This document shows positions 1 to 5,241 of a stretch of DNA of 8,184 nt, one piece after another. The notes beneath the pieces are model-generated. The model was not told the origin of the DNA, made no database searches, and saw nothing but the letters and a program-made list of their open reading frames with translations. A program made the translations under genes and the position numbers. The first letter of the stretch is position 1, and each line of letters starts with the position of its first letter. The stretch covers positions 1 through 8,184 of the forward strand of contig JAAZEC010000187.1 of the NCBI GenBank assembly GCA_012512495.1, in the 5' to 3' direction. The DNA is from Erysipelothrix sp. (lineage in GTDB: Bacteria; Bacillota_I; Bacilli_A; Erysipelotrichales; Erysipelotrichaceae).

Positions 1-461
1 CGACGGTGGAAATAGCCGATTATTTTGAGAATAAGGGCGTGAGAACCTTTGGTTTACAACCGGGAGGTCAGTATGCCTTTGAGTTTGGCTCCGTCAAAAT
101 GACACCTGCTATCCATGGTTCCTCTTATACTAAAAGAGATGGAACGGTGATTCCCATGGGTATCGCGACAGGTTTTCTAATTACAAAAGATGATAAACTC
201 ATCTATCATGCGGGGGATACGGCACTCTTTAGTGACATGGCCCTAGTTAAGGGAGTTGATTTGGCCTTTATTCCTATCGGTGATGTCTATACCATGGGGA
301 TTGATGACGCGGTAGAAGCAGTTAGGCTCATCGACCCAAAGGTAGTAGTACCGATTCACTATAATACCTTCGACTTAATTAGGCAGGATCCGGCTGTCTT
401 TGAGAGTAAAGTTGAGAAGGCTAGAGTGAAAACAATGAGACCAGGTGATATTTTGAATTAA
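1..461 (+). CDS. UPF0173 family metal-dependent hydrolase, 3' part
   Basis: This is the C-terminal two thirds of a metallo-beta-lactamase-fold hydrolase of the UPF0173 family (Bacillus subtilis YtkL type, about 227 aa from memory). The reading frame is open to the left edge, so the GTG at 6 is an internal Val codon and not a start. Counting that codon as residue 1, visible family motifs are HGSSY (about 37-41), YHAGDTALFSD (about 67-77), PIGDVYTMG (about 90-98) and PIHYNTF (about 116-122). They supply metal-ligand candidates His37, His68, Asp71 and His118. The N-terminal HxHxDH metal site should lie upstream of the window. The family is cytoplasmic and its physiological substrate is not established. 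The protein ends at TAA 459-461. No convincing terminator separates it from the next gene, but that gene has its own promoter. The family assignment is confident; substrate specificity cannot be inferred. Confidence 0.93.
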   Translation, partial: TVEIADYFENKGVRTFGLQPGGQYAFEFGSVKMTPAIHGSSYTKRDGTVIPMGIATGFLITKDDKLIYHAGDTALFSDMALVKGVDLAFIPIGDVYTMGIDDAVEAVRLIDPKVVVPIHYNTFDLIRQDPAVFESKVEKARVKTMRPGDILN

Positions 462-468
462 TGTATTG

Positions 469-497
469 TTGAGTAATGATTCCTGATTTGATATACT
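469..497 (+). promoter_or_regulatory. Extended -10 promoter of the small HTH gene
   Basis: TTGAGT (469-474), a 17-bp spacer, then TATACT (492-497), with an upstream TG at 489-490 giving an extended -10. The predicted start of transcription is about 504, and the RBS follows at 513-520. This is one of the best promoter matches in the window. Confidence 0.72.
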
Positions 498-510
498 AAA
501 GTTAAATCAG
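483..510. promoter_or_regulatory. Inverted repeat around the -10, candidate operator
   Basis: Perfect 7-bp arms CTGATTT (483-489) and AAATCAG (504-510) are separated by 14 bp. The left arm ends just before the -10 and the right arm begins at the predicted +1, so a dimer bound here would block RNA polymerase. The gene it precedes encodes a Cro/C1-type DNA-binding protein, which suggests autoregulation. This is an inference from position and symmetry. The RNA hairpin alternative is weak because the left arm is not transcribed from this promoter. Confidence 0.45.
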
Positions 511-526
511 ATAGGGAGGAATCCAT

Positions 527-733
527 ATGACGTTCAAAGAATTATTAGCGGTTAAGGAAATGACCGGCTATTATTTTTCTAAGCACTCTGGAATTCATCA
601 GCCTGCCGTGTCAAACTTAGTCACTGGGAAACGTGATCCCCTCAATATGCGAGTCTATACCTGCAAGAAGGCAGCCGAAACATTAGGCATGAGTCTTGTG
701 GAGTTTTATGAGGTCCTAGACAATAAGGACTAA
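527..733 (+). CDS. Small Cro/C1-type HTH DNA-binding protein
   Basis: This 68-aa protein consists almost entirely of one lambda-repressor-like helix-turn-helix domain. Residues about 12-33 form the HTH (TGYYFSKHSGIHQPAVSNLV), where GIHQPAVSNL looks like the turn and recognition helix. A GKRDPLNM segment follows, and then two further helices (about 42-63) ending in LGMSLVEFYEVL. It belongs to a broad group of small Bacillota proteins of this size found both as chromosomal regulators and in phages or integrative elements; it has no effector or oligomerisation domain. The start is well supported by GGGAGGA at 514-520, 6 nt before ATG 527. Its own promoter and a flanking inverted repeat suggest it represses itself. 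There is no clear terminator before the oxidoreductase gene 66 bp downstream, so partial cotranscription is possible. Its targets are unknown. Confidence 0.85.
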   Translation: MTFKELLAVKEMTGYYFSKHSGIHQPAVSNLVTGKRDPLNMRVYTCKKAAETLGMSLVEFYEVLDNKD

Positions 734-747
734 GTGCAAATCGTATT

Positions 748-778
748 TTGAGCTTTTTTAAATAAAATCCTTTACAAT
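748..778 (+). promoter_or_regulatory. Candidate promoter of the oxidoreductase gene
   Basis: TTGAGC (748-753) and TACAAT (773-778) are separated by 19 bp, which is longer than ideal. The predicted start near 785 would leave a short leader that holds just the RBS AAGGAG (789-794). It is moderately plausible; readthrough from the HTH gene is the alternative. Confidence 0.38.
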
Positions 779-799
779 CTAATAAGTTAAGGAGTTTTA

Positions 800-1495
800 A
801 TGATGGAAAAACATTTATTAGAAATAGTGGATATTAAGGACGAGAACACTCGTACCAAGACCTATTACTTAAAAAGACCCTCAGCAATCGATTGGATTGA
901 AGGATCTTTCATGCATATAACATTTGATGGTGTGGAACCCTCGCCAGAGACCGTTCGGCACATGTCAATTCTAACTCTTCCCGAAGAAGATACGATTGCT
1001 TTCACGACTCGGATTGACCATGATACCGATTTTAAACAGAAACTCTCAAAGCTAACAGTGGGTGACCATTTAGTGATGTTCAAGATCCATTCCCACATGG
1101 GCCTCAGGAGAATTGATAAGCCATTAGTCTTCCTTTCGATGGGTGTGGGTGTCGCGACATTAAGACCGCTGTTCAAAGCTTATCAGAAGAATAAAGAAGG
1201 GATACCTTCCATTACTCATCTAAGTATTGATACCGACCAACCCTACTTATTCGAAAATGAAATCAAGGGTGAACAGGTCCAACATCTCTATGTGAATAAC
1301 CGCCAGGACTACTACAACAGACTCAAAGAGAGCGTGAATCCGGATGCTCTGTACTACGTTGTCGGTAGTGACCAGTTCATGAAAGATAGCATTAAAGCAC
1401 TGAAGGAAGAAGGACTTCAAAGTGATCAGATTCTTATCGATCGCAGAGAGACGACTCGCTTCATGTACCATTTGGATGATAGTTTAGTCTTCTAG
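800..1495 (+). CDS. FAD/NAD(P)-binding oxidoreductase, ferredoxin-reductase-like
   Basis: This is a 231-aa cytoplasmic protein with the two-domain ferredoxin-NADP reductase fold. An N-terminal beta-barrel flavin domain (about 5-100) carries RHMS at 53-56, a variant of the RxYS flavin-binding motif. A C-terminal nucleotide-binding domain (about 108-220) starts with VFLSMGVGVATLRPLF (110-125), corresponding to the GGxGxTP loop. It continues to YYVVGSDQFMKDSIKAL (185-201), the usual conserved region near the C-terminus. There is no cysteine anywhere, so it has no 2Fe-2S domain, unlike PyrK or phthalate dioxygenase reductase. It is close to the minimal size for the family, so the electron partner must be another protein, not seen here. 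Two tandem ATGs occur at 800 and 803. RBS AAGGAG (789-794) is 5 nt from the first and 8 nt from the second, so 803 may be the true start. A strong terminator follows. The fold is confident; the substrate is unknown. Confidence 0.82.
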   Translation: MMEKHLLEIVDIKDENTRTKTYYLKRPSAIDWIEGSFMHITFDGVEPSPETVRHMSILTLPEEDTIAFTTRIDHDTDFKQKLSKLTVGDHLVMFKIHSHMGLRRIDKPLVFLSMGVGVATLRPLFKAYQKNKEGIPSITHLSIDTDQPYLFENEIKGEQVQHLYVNNRQDYYNRLKESVNPDALYYVVGSDQFMKDSIKALKEEGLQSDQILIDRRETTRFMYHLDDSLVF

Positions 1496-1541
1496 AAAAA
1501 AGGGAAAGGCCAAGATATGATGGATATCTTGACCTTTTTTT
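1496..1541. terminator. Bidirectional intrinsic terminator
   Basis: The arms 1505-1518 and 1524-1537 form a 14-position stem with one C/A mismatch and a GATGG loop. On the plus strand it ends in a run of seven T (1535-1541), serving the oxidoreductase gene. On the minus strand it is followed by six T (complement of A1496-1501), so it can also end the tRNA-Lys transcript. Confidence 0.85.
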
Positions 1542-1552
1542 AAATACATACA

Positions 1553-1628
1553 TGGTGCTCCGTCTCGGGCTCGAACCGAGGACCCACTGATTAAGAGTCA
1601 GTTGCTCTGCCAACTGAGCTAACGGAAC
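1553..1628 (-). tRNA. tRNA-Lys (anticodon CUU)
   Basis: Read on the minus strand this is a complete 76-nt cloverleaf. The acceptor 5' strand GTTCCGT pairs with ACGGAGC, with one T-G pair. The D-arm is GCTC...GAGC. The anticodon stem ACTGA/TCAGT encloses loop CTCTTAA, so the anticodon is CTT, reading Lys AAG codons. The T-arm CTCGG-TTCGAGC-CCGAG is standard. The 3' CCA is encoded (complement of 1553-1555). It stands alone between two terminator and promoter regions. Confidence 0.96.
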
Positions 1629-1640
1629 TTGTGCTTTAAT

Positions 1641-1669
1641 ATAATATACTGTTTAGCCATAAACCGCAA
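1641..1669 (-). promoter_or_regulatory. Promoter of tRNA-Lys
   Basis: On the minus strand, TTGCGG (1669-1664), a 17-bp spacer, and TATTAT (1646-1641). The predicted transcription start is about 1634, giving a short leader before the mature tRNA 5' end at 1628. The layout is the same as at the tRNA-Glu gene. Confidence 0.6.
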
Positions 1670-1730
1670 GTCCTTTCCTTACTTTATTCAATTATCATTT
1701 TTAATTTGAAGCGGAAATTTGTTTGAATAA

Positions 1731-1743
1731 ATCTACGAACATT
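1731..1743 (+). promoter_or_regulatory. Possible PurR box upstream of guaC
   Basis: The segment ATCTACGAACATT matches the PurR box consensus AWWWCCGAACWWT known from Bacillus and Lactococcus at 11 of 13 positions, including the CGAAC core (1736-1740). It lies about 90 bp upstream of the predicted guaC transcription start. A single box of this kind is weak evidence. It is listed because guaC is a purine gene. Three ATTTGAA-like words (about 1703, 1721 and 1761) also occur in this stretch, but I cannot assign them. Confidence 0.25.
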
Positions 1744-1793
1744 ACCTTTGCTTTGTTTTCATTTGAACGTCATTATAAAAACTAGTTCCTATC

Positions 1794-1822
1794 TTTACTT
1801 TTCTCAGCAAATTGCCTATAGT
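1794..1822 (+). promoter_or_regulatory. Promoter of guaC
   Basis: TTTACT (1794-1799), a 17-bp spacer and TATAGT (1817-1822). The predicted start is about G1829, giving a 28-nt leader containing the RBS. The -10 covers the in-frame TTG at 1812-1814 only a few bases downstream of it, so translation from that TTG is not possible from this promoter. The rest of the 1629-1793 gap shows no gene and no recognisable riboswitch. Confidence 0.6.
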
Positions 1823-1845
1823 AGTCAGGGGACAACCGACCCCAT

Positions 1846-1852
1846 GGGAGGA
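1846..1852 (+). promoter_or_regulatory. RBS fixing the guaC start
   Basis: GGGAGGA ends 4 nt before ATG 1857 and selects it as the start. Immediately upstream, GGGG (1828-1831) and CCCC (1840-1843) can form a small hairpin at the extreme 5' end of the predicted mRNA. An ATG at 1844 overlaps the RBS and opens an eight-codon frame ending at TGA 1868-1870, but it has no RBS of its own. Confidence 0.7.
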
Positions 1853-1856
1853 AGCA

Positions 1857-2825
1857 ATGCGAGTATTTGATTATGAAGATGTTCTAATGATTCCAGCCAA
1901 AGCGATTGTCAAATCACGTAAAGAGTGTGACACCAGCATCAAGTTTGGTCCACGCACCTTTGATTTACCGGTCGTTCCCGCCAACATGCAGACAATTATG
2001 GACGAAAACATGGCCATCATGTTCGCTGAAAATAATTGGTTCTACGTAATGCACCGTTTTGATAACGGCTCAAGATTGCCATTCATCAAGCGGATGCACG
2101 ACAGAAATCTCTATGCATCCATCTCTGTAGGAATCAAAGAGGAAGAATACGAGTTCATTGACGAATTGGTCGAAGCGAAGATTGTTCCAGAATACATGAC
2201 CATCGATGTGGCTCATGGACATTCCATCTTTGTCATCAGAATGATTGAATATATCAAAGAAAAAGTACCAGGAACTTTCCTAATCGCTGGCAATGTCGGG
2301 ACACCCGAAGCAGTCAGAGAACTAGAAAATGCTGGGGCAGATGCCATTAAAGTTGGTGTCGGTCCAGGCAAGGTCTGTATTACCAAACTGAAAACAGGCT
2401 TCGGTACCGGAGGCTGGCAATTAGCGGCACTGAACTGGTGTGCCAAGGCAGCCCGCAAACCATTGATAGCCGATGGTGGAATCCGTAACAATGGTGACAT
2501 TGCCAAGAGCATCCGTTTCGGCGCCAGTATGGTCATGATTGGATCGCTATTCTCGGGTCATGAACAATCACCGGGTAAAGAAGTTGAGATCGATGGTGAG
2601 ATCTATAAAGAGTACTATGGATCGGCTTCGGAGTATCAAAAGGGTGAATATCAAAATGTCGAAGGCAAGCGCGAGCTCGTCTTACGCAAAGGTGATATCC
2701 GCGATACAGTCAAAGAAATGAAACAAGACCTTCAATCAGCCATTTCATATGCTGGGGGTAACGATTTAAGTGCCCTCACGACCGTTGATTATGTGCTCTT
2801 AAAGAATTCATATACAGATGTCTAG
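1857..2825 (+). CDS. guaC: GMP reductase
   Basis: GMP reductase converts GMP to IMP with NADPH and release of ammonia, returning guanine nucleotides to the common purine precursor in the cytoplasm. The 322-aa protein is a TIM barrel of the IMPDH/GMPR family and aligns along its length with the Gram-positive GuaC type (about 325 aa). It begins MRVFDYEDVLMIP and carries VVPANMQTIM (about 39-48) and IDVAHGHS (116-123). The catalytic loop GVGPGKVCITK (167-177) contains active-site Cys174. FGTGGWQLAALN (182-193), the phosphate-binding IADGGIRNNGDIAKS (204-218), and GASMVMIGSLFSGHE (222-236) follow. There is no CBS pair, unlike many IMP dehydrogenases, which supports GMPR. The start at 1857 is chosen because of the RBS at 1846-1852 and the family N-terminus; the longer frame from 1812 would add 15 unrelated residues and overlaps the promoter. 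It is monocistronic. Confidence 0.97.
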   Translation: MRVFDYEDVLMIPAKAIVKSRKECDTSIKFGPRTFDLPVVPANMQTIMDENMAIMFAENNWFYVMHRFDNGSRLPFIKRMHDRNLYASISVGIKEEEYEFIDELVEAKIVPEYMTIDVAHGHSIFVIRMIEYIKEKVPGTFLIAGNVGTPEAVRELENAGADAIKVGVGPGKVCITKLKTGFGTGGWQLAALNWCAKAARKPLIADGGIRNNGDIAKSIRFGASMVMIGSLFSGHEQSPGKEVEIDGEIYKEYYGSASEYQKGEYQNVEGKRELVLRKGDIRDTVKEMKQDLQSAISYAGGNDLSALTTVDYVLLKNSYTDV

Positions 2826-2845
2826 TCGGCGAAAGCCGACTTTTT
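2824..2845 (+). terminator. Intrinsic terminator of guaC
   Basis: AGTCGGC (2824-2830), a GAAA tetraloop, GCCGACT (2835-2841) and a T-run to 2845. The stem begins inside the TAG stop codon of guaC, so there is no spare sequence after the gene. Confidence 0.88.
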
Positions 2846-2849
2846 AGTA

Positions 2850-2875
2850 TAAAAAAACTCTTGCTTAGCAAGAGT
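2850..2875 (-). terminator. Intrinsic terminator of the tRNA-Glu/queH transcript
   Basis: On the minus strand, ACTCTTGC (2875-2868), a 3-nt loop, GCAAGAGT (2864-2857), then a run of T complementary to A2851-2857. It lies directly downstream of tRNA-Glu and faces the guaC terminator, insulating the convergent units. Confidence 0.85.
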
Positions 2876-2887
2876 GTTATCAGCGTT

Positions 2888-2963
2888 TGGTGACCCGTAC
2901 GGGATTCGAACCCGTGAATGCATGCGTGAAAGGCATGTGAGTTAACCGTTTCTCCAACGGGCC
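2888..2963 (-). tRNA. tRNA-Glu (anticodon UUC)
   Basis: Read on the minus strand this is a complete 76-nt tRNA. The acceptor GGCCCGT pairs with ACGGGTC. The anticodon stem CATGC/GCATG encloses CTTTCAC, giving anticodon TTC for Glu. The T-arm is ACGGG-TTCGAAT-CCCGT. The 3' CCA is encoded (complement of 2888-2890). It lies 54 bp downstream of queH on the same strand and has its own promoter. tRNA-Glu is not a queuosine substrate. Confidence 0.96.
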
Positions 2964-2981
2964 AGTGTTTAGCGCTTTTCT

Positions 2982-3010
2982 ATAATATATGATTTCATTC
3001 CTCATTGCAA
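2982..3010 (-). promoter_or_regulatory. Promoter of tRNA-Glu
   Basis: On the minus strand, TTGCAA (3010-3005), exactly 17 bp, then TATTAT (2987-2982). The predicted start is about 2975, 12 nt before the mature tRNA. It sits in the gap just after the queH stop codon. Confidence 0.68.
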
Positions 3011-3017
3011 GTAAAAG

Positions 3018-3722
3018 TTAAGAGTTTTTGGCTTCCTGTGCAACTTTCTTCAAATCAACTCCCTGTTGGTTCGCAGCAAAGATACATCCGCAATAGCATT
3101 GGCGATAGATGTCATACTCCTGACACATTTCAATCGAACGCAAAGTACCGCCCTGTTTCTTGAAATCAGAAGGCAAGTAATTAACATCATAGAGCTGTTG
3201 GACCTCGATCCCAATCTCATTGATCTGTTGTGAATTCTTCTTAGGTGAGATGGTCAAAGCACTACCGAAATAATCATAACCTAGTTTAGCGGCTTCCTTC
3301 GCGACTAAGTCCAGGCGCATTTCAAAGCAAAAGGAACAGCGCTCTTTTCCCTCAGGTGCTTCCTGTAAGTTATTCTCGAGAACACCTTTGATGAAATCCT
3401 GGGGCTTGTAGGGTGCCTCAATAAATTGAACGTGTTGGTTGGTGTTCCTATTAAAGTCTTCAACGAACTGTTTCTGTACGCGAGCACGTCGTTCATATTC
3501 TACCTTTGGATGGATATTGGAATTAGCAAAATAGATACTGACATCAGCATGCTGAGTAAGGAACTCCAGGGTATAAGTCGAACAGGGGGCACAGCAACTG
3601 TGCATTAAAATACGTGGACGAATGTCACTCTTCTCCCACTCTTTAATCATTTTTCGTAGTAATGAGTCATAATTTATTTTCTGATTGCTCATTCTCTTCA
3701 ACAACGCATCGACTTGAATCAT
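3018..3722 (-). CDS. queH: Epoxyqueuosine reductase QueH
   Basis: QueH reduces epoxyqueuosine to queuosine at wobble position 34 of tRNAs with GUN anticodons (Tyr, His, Asn, Asp), the last step of queuosine synthesis. It is an iron-sulfur enzyme unrelated to QueG. The 234-aa protein shows the family (former DUF208) signature: LMHSCCAPCS with Cys43, Cys44 and Cys47, then YFANSNIHP (64-72), ERCSFCFEMRL with Cys129 and Cys132, and TISPKKN (157-163). Cys200 and the CYCGC cluster (Cys209, 211, 213) follow, preceded by EYDIYRQ. No other que gene is in the window. The first ATG (3722) has no Shine-Dalgarno sequence; it falls at the predicted +1 of a perfect extended -10 promoter. An alternative start is Met11 (3692), but the AAGAGA before it is poorly spaced. 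tRNA-Glu follows with no terminator between, so readthrough could add to its transcription. Confidence 0.94.
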   Translation of the reverse strand: MIQVDALLKRMSNQKINYDSLLRKMIKEWEKSDIRPRILMHSCCAPCSTYTLEFLTQHADVSIYFANSNIHPKVEYERRARVQKQFVEDFNRNTNQHVQFIEAPYKPQDFIKGVLENNLQEAPEGKERCSFCFEMRLDLVAKEAAKLGYDYFGSALTISPKKNSQQINEIGIEVQQLYDVNYLPSDFKKQGGTLRSIEMCQEYDIYRQCYCGCIFAANQQGVDLKKVAQEAKNS

Positions 3723-3728
3723 GGAACC

Positions 3729-3757
3729 ATTATAACAAACTTTGTTAATTATGGTAG
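3729..3757 (-). promoter_or_regulatory. Extended -10 promoter of queH
   Basis: On the minus strand, TGTTATAAT (3737-3729) is a perfect -10 with an extended TG. A -35 at 17-bp spacing would be CTACCA (3757-3752), which is poor. The six bases between the -10 and ATG 3722 place the predicted +1 on the A of the ATG, so the mRNA may be leaderless. Confidence 0.6.
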
Positions 3758-3760
3758 AAT
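3732..3760 (+). promoter_or_regulatory. Promoter of the HAD phosphatase gene
   Basis: ATAACA (3732-3737), 17 bp, TAGAAT (3755-3760) with an extended TG at 3752-3753. The predicted start is about 3767, upstream of RBS AAGGAG (3777-3782). Its -35 overlaps the -10 of the divergent queH promoter, so the two polymerases should compete. Confidence 0.55.
3733..3747. promoter_or_regulatory. 15-bp palindrome in the divergent promoter region
   Basis: TAACAAA-C-TTTGTTA is a perfect inverted repeat. It spans the queH -10 and the -35/spacer of the opposing promoter, where a dimeric regulator could control both genes. No regulator for it can be named from the window. Confidence 0.4.
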
Positions 3761-3776
3761 ACTTGTAAATGTTTAG

Positions 3777-3782
3777 AAGGAG
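3777..3782 (+). promoter_or_regulatory. RBS fixing the HAD gene start
   Basis: AAGGAG lies 7 nt before ATG 3790. The in-frame ATG at 3769 lies upstream of this RBS and would add seven residues (MFRRSEL) before the conserved beta strand. Confidence 0.78.
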
Positions 3783-3789
3783 TGAGCTG

Positions 3790-4563
3790 ATGTATTTTTT
3801 CGCAAGCGACTATGATGGAACACTCTATCAGGACAGCCAGGTGAGCCAGAAAGACCTACGGCTGATCAAGGAATTTCGGGCACAAGGCCACCACTTCGGG
3901 ATCGCGACGGGGCGGCATTTGAACTCTATTCTGGGCGAGCTTGATAAGTATCAGATTGAGGTTGATTTCACCATTGGCAACAATGGTTCGGCCATCCTGG
4001 ATCACAACCGTAAGGAGCTGTACTTGGCGGCGATCGATAAGGCAATGGTCAGGGAAGCTTTTGACTATGTTGTGAAACACATGAGTGATGAGTTCTATTT
4101 CATTGCGATTAACAACGGTTATCATTACGGTCAGAAGACGTTCTATCAGGAATTGGAATCCTTCGATGCCGGTGATCGCATCAGTCTAGAGGATGCCTTT
4201 AACAGTGAGACCATCTGTGCCATGTTTGGTCAGATTCTACCGGGCAAAGATAGCTTGTTGATATCGAATCAGTTGAACGAGGCATTCAAGGGTAAGCTTC
4301 AGGCGTGCCCCAATGGTTCTTTTGTCGATATTGTGCTACCTAATGATAATAAGGCGAGGGCCATTCAACGGGTGGTGAGTAGCCTTGATTCCAGAGTGAA
4401 GAAGGTCTTTACGATTGGTGATTCCTACAACGATATTGAAATGATTCAGATGTACGATGGTTTTGTGATTGCGGGTGGTGAAGACCATTTGCGGGGGTTG
4501 AGTGATAAAAGAGTTGCCACGGTCGGTGAGGCCCTGGAGTTGGTGATGAGCGGTGTTTTATGA
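3790..4563 (+). CDS. HAD-IIB (Cof-type) phosphatase
   Basis: This is a 257-aa cytoplasmic haloacid-dehalogenase superfamily hydrolase of the Cof/YidA-like subfamily IIB, whose members dephosphorylate sugar phosphates, flavin or pyridoxal phosphates and similar small molecules. All four catalytic motifs are visible. Motif I is FASDYDGTLY, with nucleophile Asp7 and acid/base Asp9. Motif II is Thr40 in GIATGR. Motif III is Lys188 in NDNKARAI. Motif IV is GDSYND, with Asp211 and Asp215 for magnesium. The region 83-180 between motifs II and III is the IIB cap, which decides substrate, and it has no feature I can match to a known specificity. It ends at TGA 4561-4563. The start at 3790 is chosen for the RBS at 3777-3782. 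It diverges from queH through overlapping promoters; a metabolic link is not evident. No strong terminator follows; only a 6-bp AT-rich stem (4584-4603) is present. Confidence 0.9.
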   Translation: MYFFASDYDGTLYQDSQVSQKDLRLIKEFRAQGHHFGIATGRHLNSILGELDKYQIEVDFTIGNNGSAILDHNRKELYLAAIDKAMVREAFDYVVKHMSDEFYFIAINNGYHYGQKTFYQELESFDAGDRISLEDAFNSETICAMFGQILPGKDSLLISNQLNEAFKGKLQACPNGSFVDIVLPNDNKARAIQRVVSSLDSRVKKVFTIGDSYNDIEMIQMYDGFVIAGGEDHLRGLSDKRVATVGEALELVMSGVL

Positions 4564-4603
4564 AAACTTTACAAATCTTCACGGTAATAATTCTTCATAT
4601 TAC

Positions 4604-4631
4604 TTGTTTCTTTATTTAAATGGTGTATTAT
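4604..4631 (+). promoter_or_regulatory. Candidate promoter of the HD-domain gene
   Basis: TTGTTT (4604-4609), a 16-bp spacer and TATTAT (4626-4631), with predicted start about 4638. The leader contains a small hairpin, TGATT-TCAG-AATCA (4650-4663), immediately before the RBS AAAGGA (4665-4670). Confidence 0.5.
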
Positions 4632-4678
4632 AGAAAAGATTTTGAAATTTGATTTCAGAATCAGAAAGGATTTGTTAA

Positions 4679-5200
4679 ATGACTCAATCACTTAATTCTT
4701 GGGAGAACGACCAGGATTACTTAGCGCTAGTCGCCGATTTACTTGAAAACAAAGAAGTTCAAGAACTTCGCAATTTTGTGCATCATCGTGTCACCAACCG
4801 GTTAGATCATTCGCTAACGGTTTCCTATATAAGCTACACATTGGCTAAAAAACTTAACTTAGACTATCAATCAGTCGCTAGGGCAGGACTTCTTCATGAT
4901 TTCTTCTTATTAAAAGTCGAAGAAGTTGAAGCACTAAAACAGGGTTCACACAACAATTATCATCCGATACTGGCTTGTGCAAACGCTGAAAGAATTACCA
5001 CACTTAACCCCATAGAGAAGGACATCATACTGAAGCATATGTTCCTTGTCTCTAAAGTGGCTCCACCAAAATACAAAGAAAGCTTAATTGTATCGATGGT
5101 TGATAAGTATGCCGCAATCCTTGAGGTTGCGAGCCCAATCAACATCAGAATGCATAAGCGTATTATCAAGGCAATCTATCGATTAGGATTCGCTTCATAG
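4679..5200 (+). CDS. HD-domain phosphohydrolase-like protein
   Basis: This 173-aa soluble protein of the HD superfamily (metal-dependent phosphohydrolases) has a core of His44 (RLDHSLTVSYISY), the His73-Asp74 pair (ARAGLLHDFFL), His95 and His120 (DIILKHMFLV), and Asp142 (SMVDKYAA). This spacing fits the H...HD...D pattern. The ending PPKYKESLIVSMVDKYAAILEV resembles a group of roughly 170-residue uncharacterised HD proteins in Clostridia and related Bacillota. It lacks the GYP motif and length of an HD-GYP c-di-GMP phosphodiesterase and has no RelA/SpoT synthetase domain, so its substrate is unknown. The start at 4679 has RBS AAAGGA at 8-nt spacing. A structured region follows and separates it from the GGDEF gene. 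The superfamily is confident, the function is not. Confidence 0.85.
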   Translation: MTQSLNSWENDQDYLALVADLLENKEVQELRNFVHHRVTNRLDHSLTVSYISYTLAKKLNLDYQSVARAGLLHDFFLLKVEEVEALKQGSHNNYHPILACANAERITTLNPIEKDIILKHMFLVSKVAPPKYKESLIVSMVDKYAAILEVASPINIRMHKRIIKAIYRLGFAS

Positions 5201-5241
5201 AAACAATCTAAATTGATTAGAAATAATCAATTTTTTGTTTC
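5200..5241 (+). terminator. AT-rich stem-loop after the HD gene, probable weak terminator
   Basis: The stem 5210-5219 pairs with 5224-5233 around a GAAA loop and runs into T5231-5236. Outer arms GAAACAA (5200-5206) and TTGTTTC (5235-5241) can extend it. The inner stem has a single G-C pair, so it would be weak as a terminator. It starts at the last base of the HD stop codon. Confidence 0.5.

Noticed and set aside
1812..1856. Longer guaC frame beginning at TTG 1812
   Set aside because: The segment overlaps the predicted -10 (1817-1822), has no RBS, and adds residues not found in GuaC; ATG 1857 has a strong RBS and matches the family N-terminus.
1629..1856. Guanine riboswitch before guaC
   Set aside because: I could not find the conserved loop and junction sequences of the purine aptamer, and the predicted leader is only about 28 nt.
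1844..1870. Eight-codon upstream frame overlapping the guaC start
   Set aside because: It has no RBS of its own and its codons are the guaC RBS; it is probably chance.
2888..3722. Functional link between queH and the neighbouring tRNA genes
   Set aside because: Queuosine is made on Tyr, His, Asn and Asp tRNAs; tRNA-Glu(UUC) and tRNA-Lys(CUU) are not substrates, so the proximity is likely incidental.
3769..3789. Upstream ATG of the HAD gene
   Set aside because: The strong RBS AAGGAG at 3777-3782 lies downstream of it and is spaced for ATG 3790, where the conserved DxD strand begins almost at once.
4583..4604. Terminator after the HAD gene
   Set aside because: The stem is only six AT-rich pairs with an 8-nt loop and no clean T-run; too weak to call.
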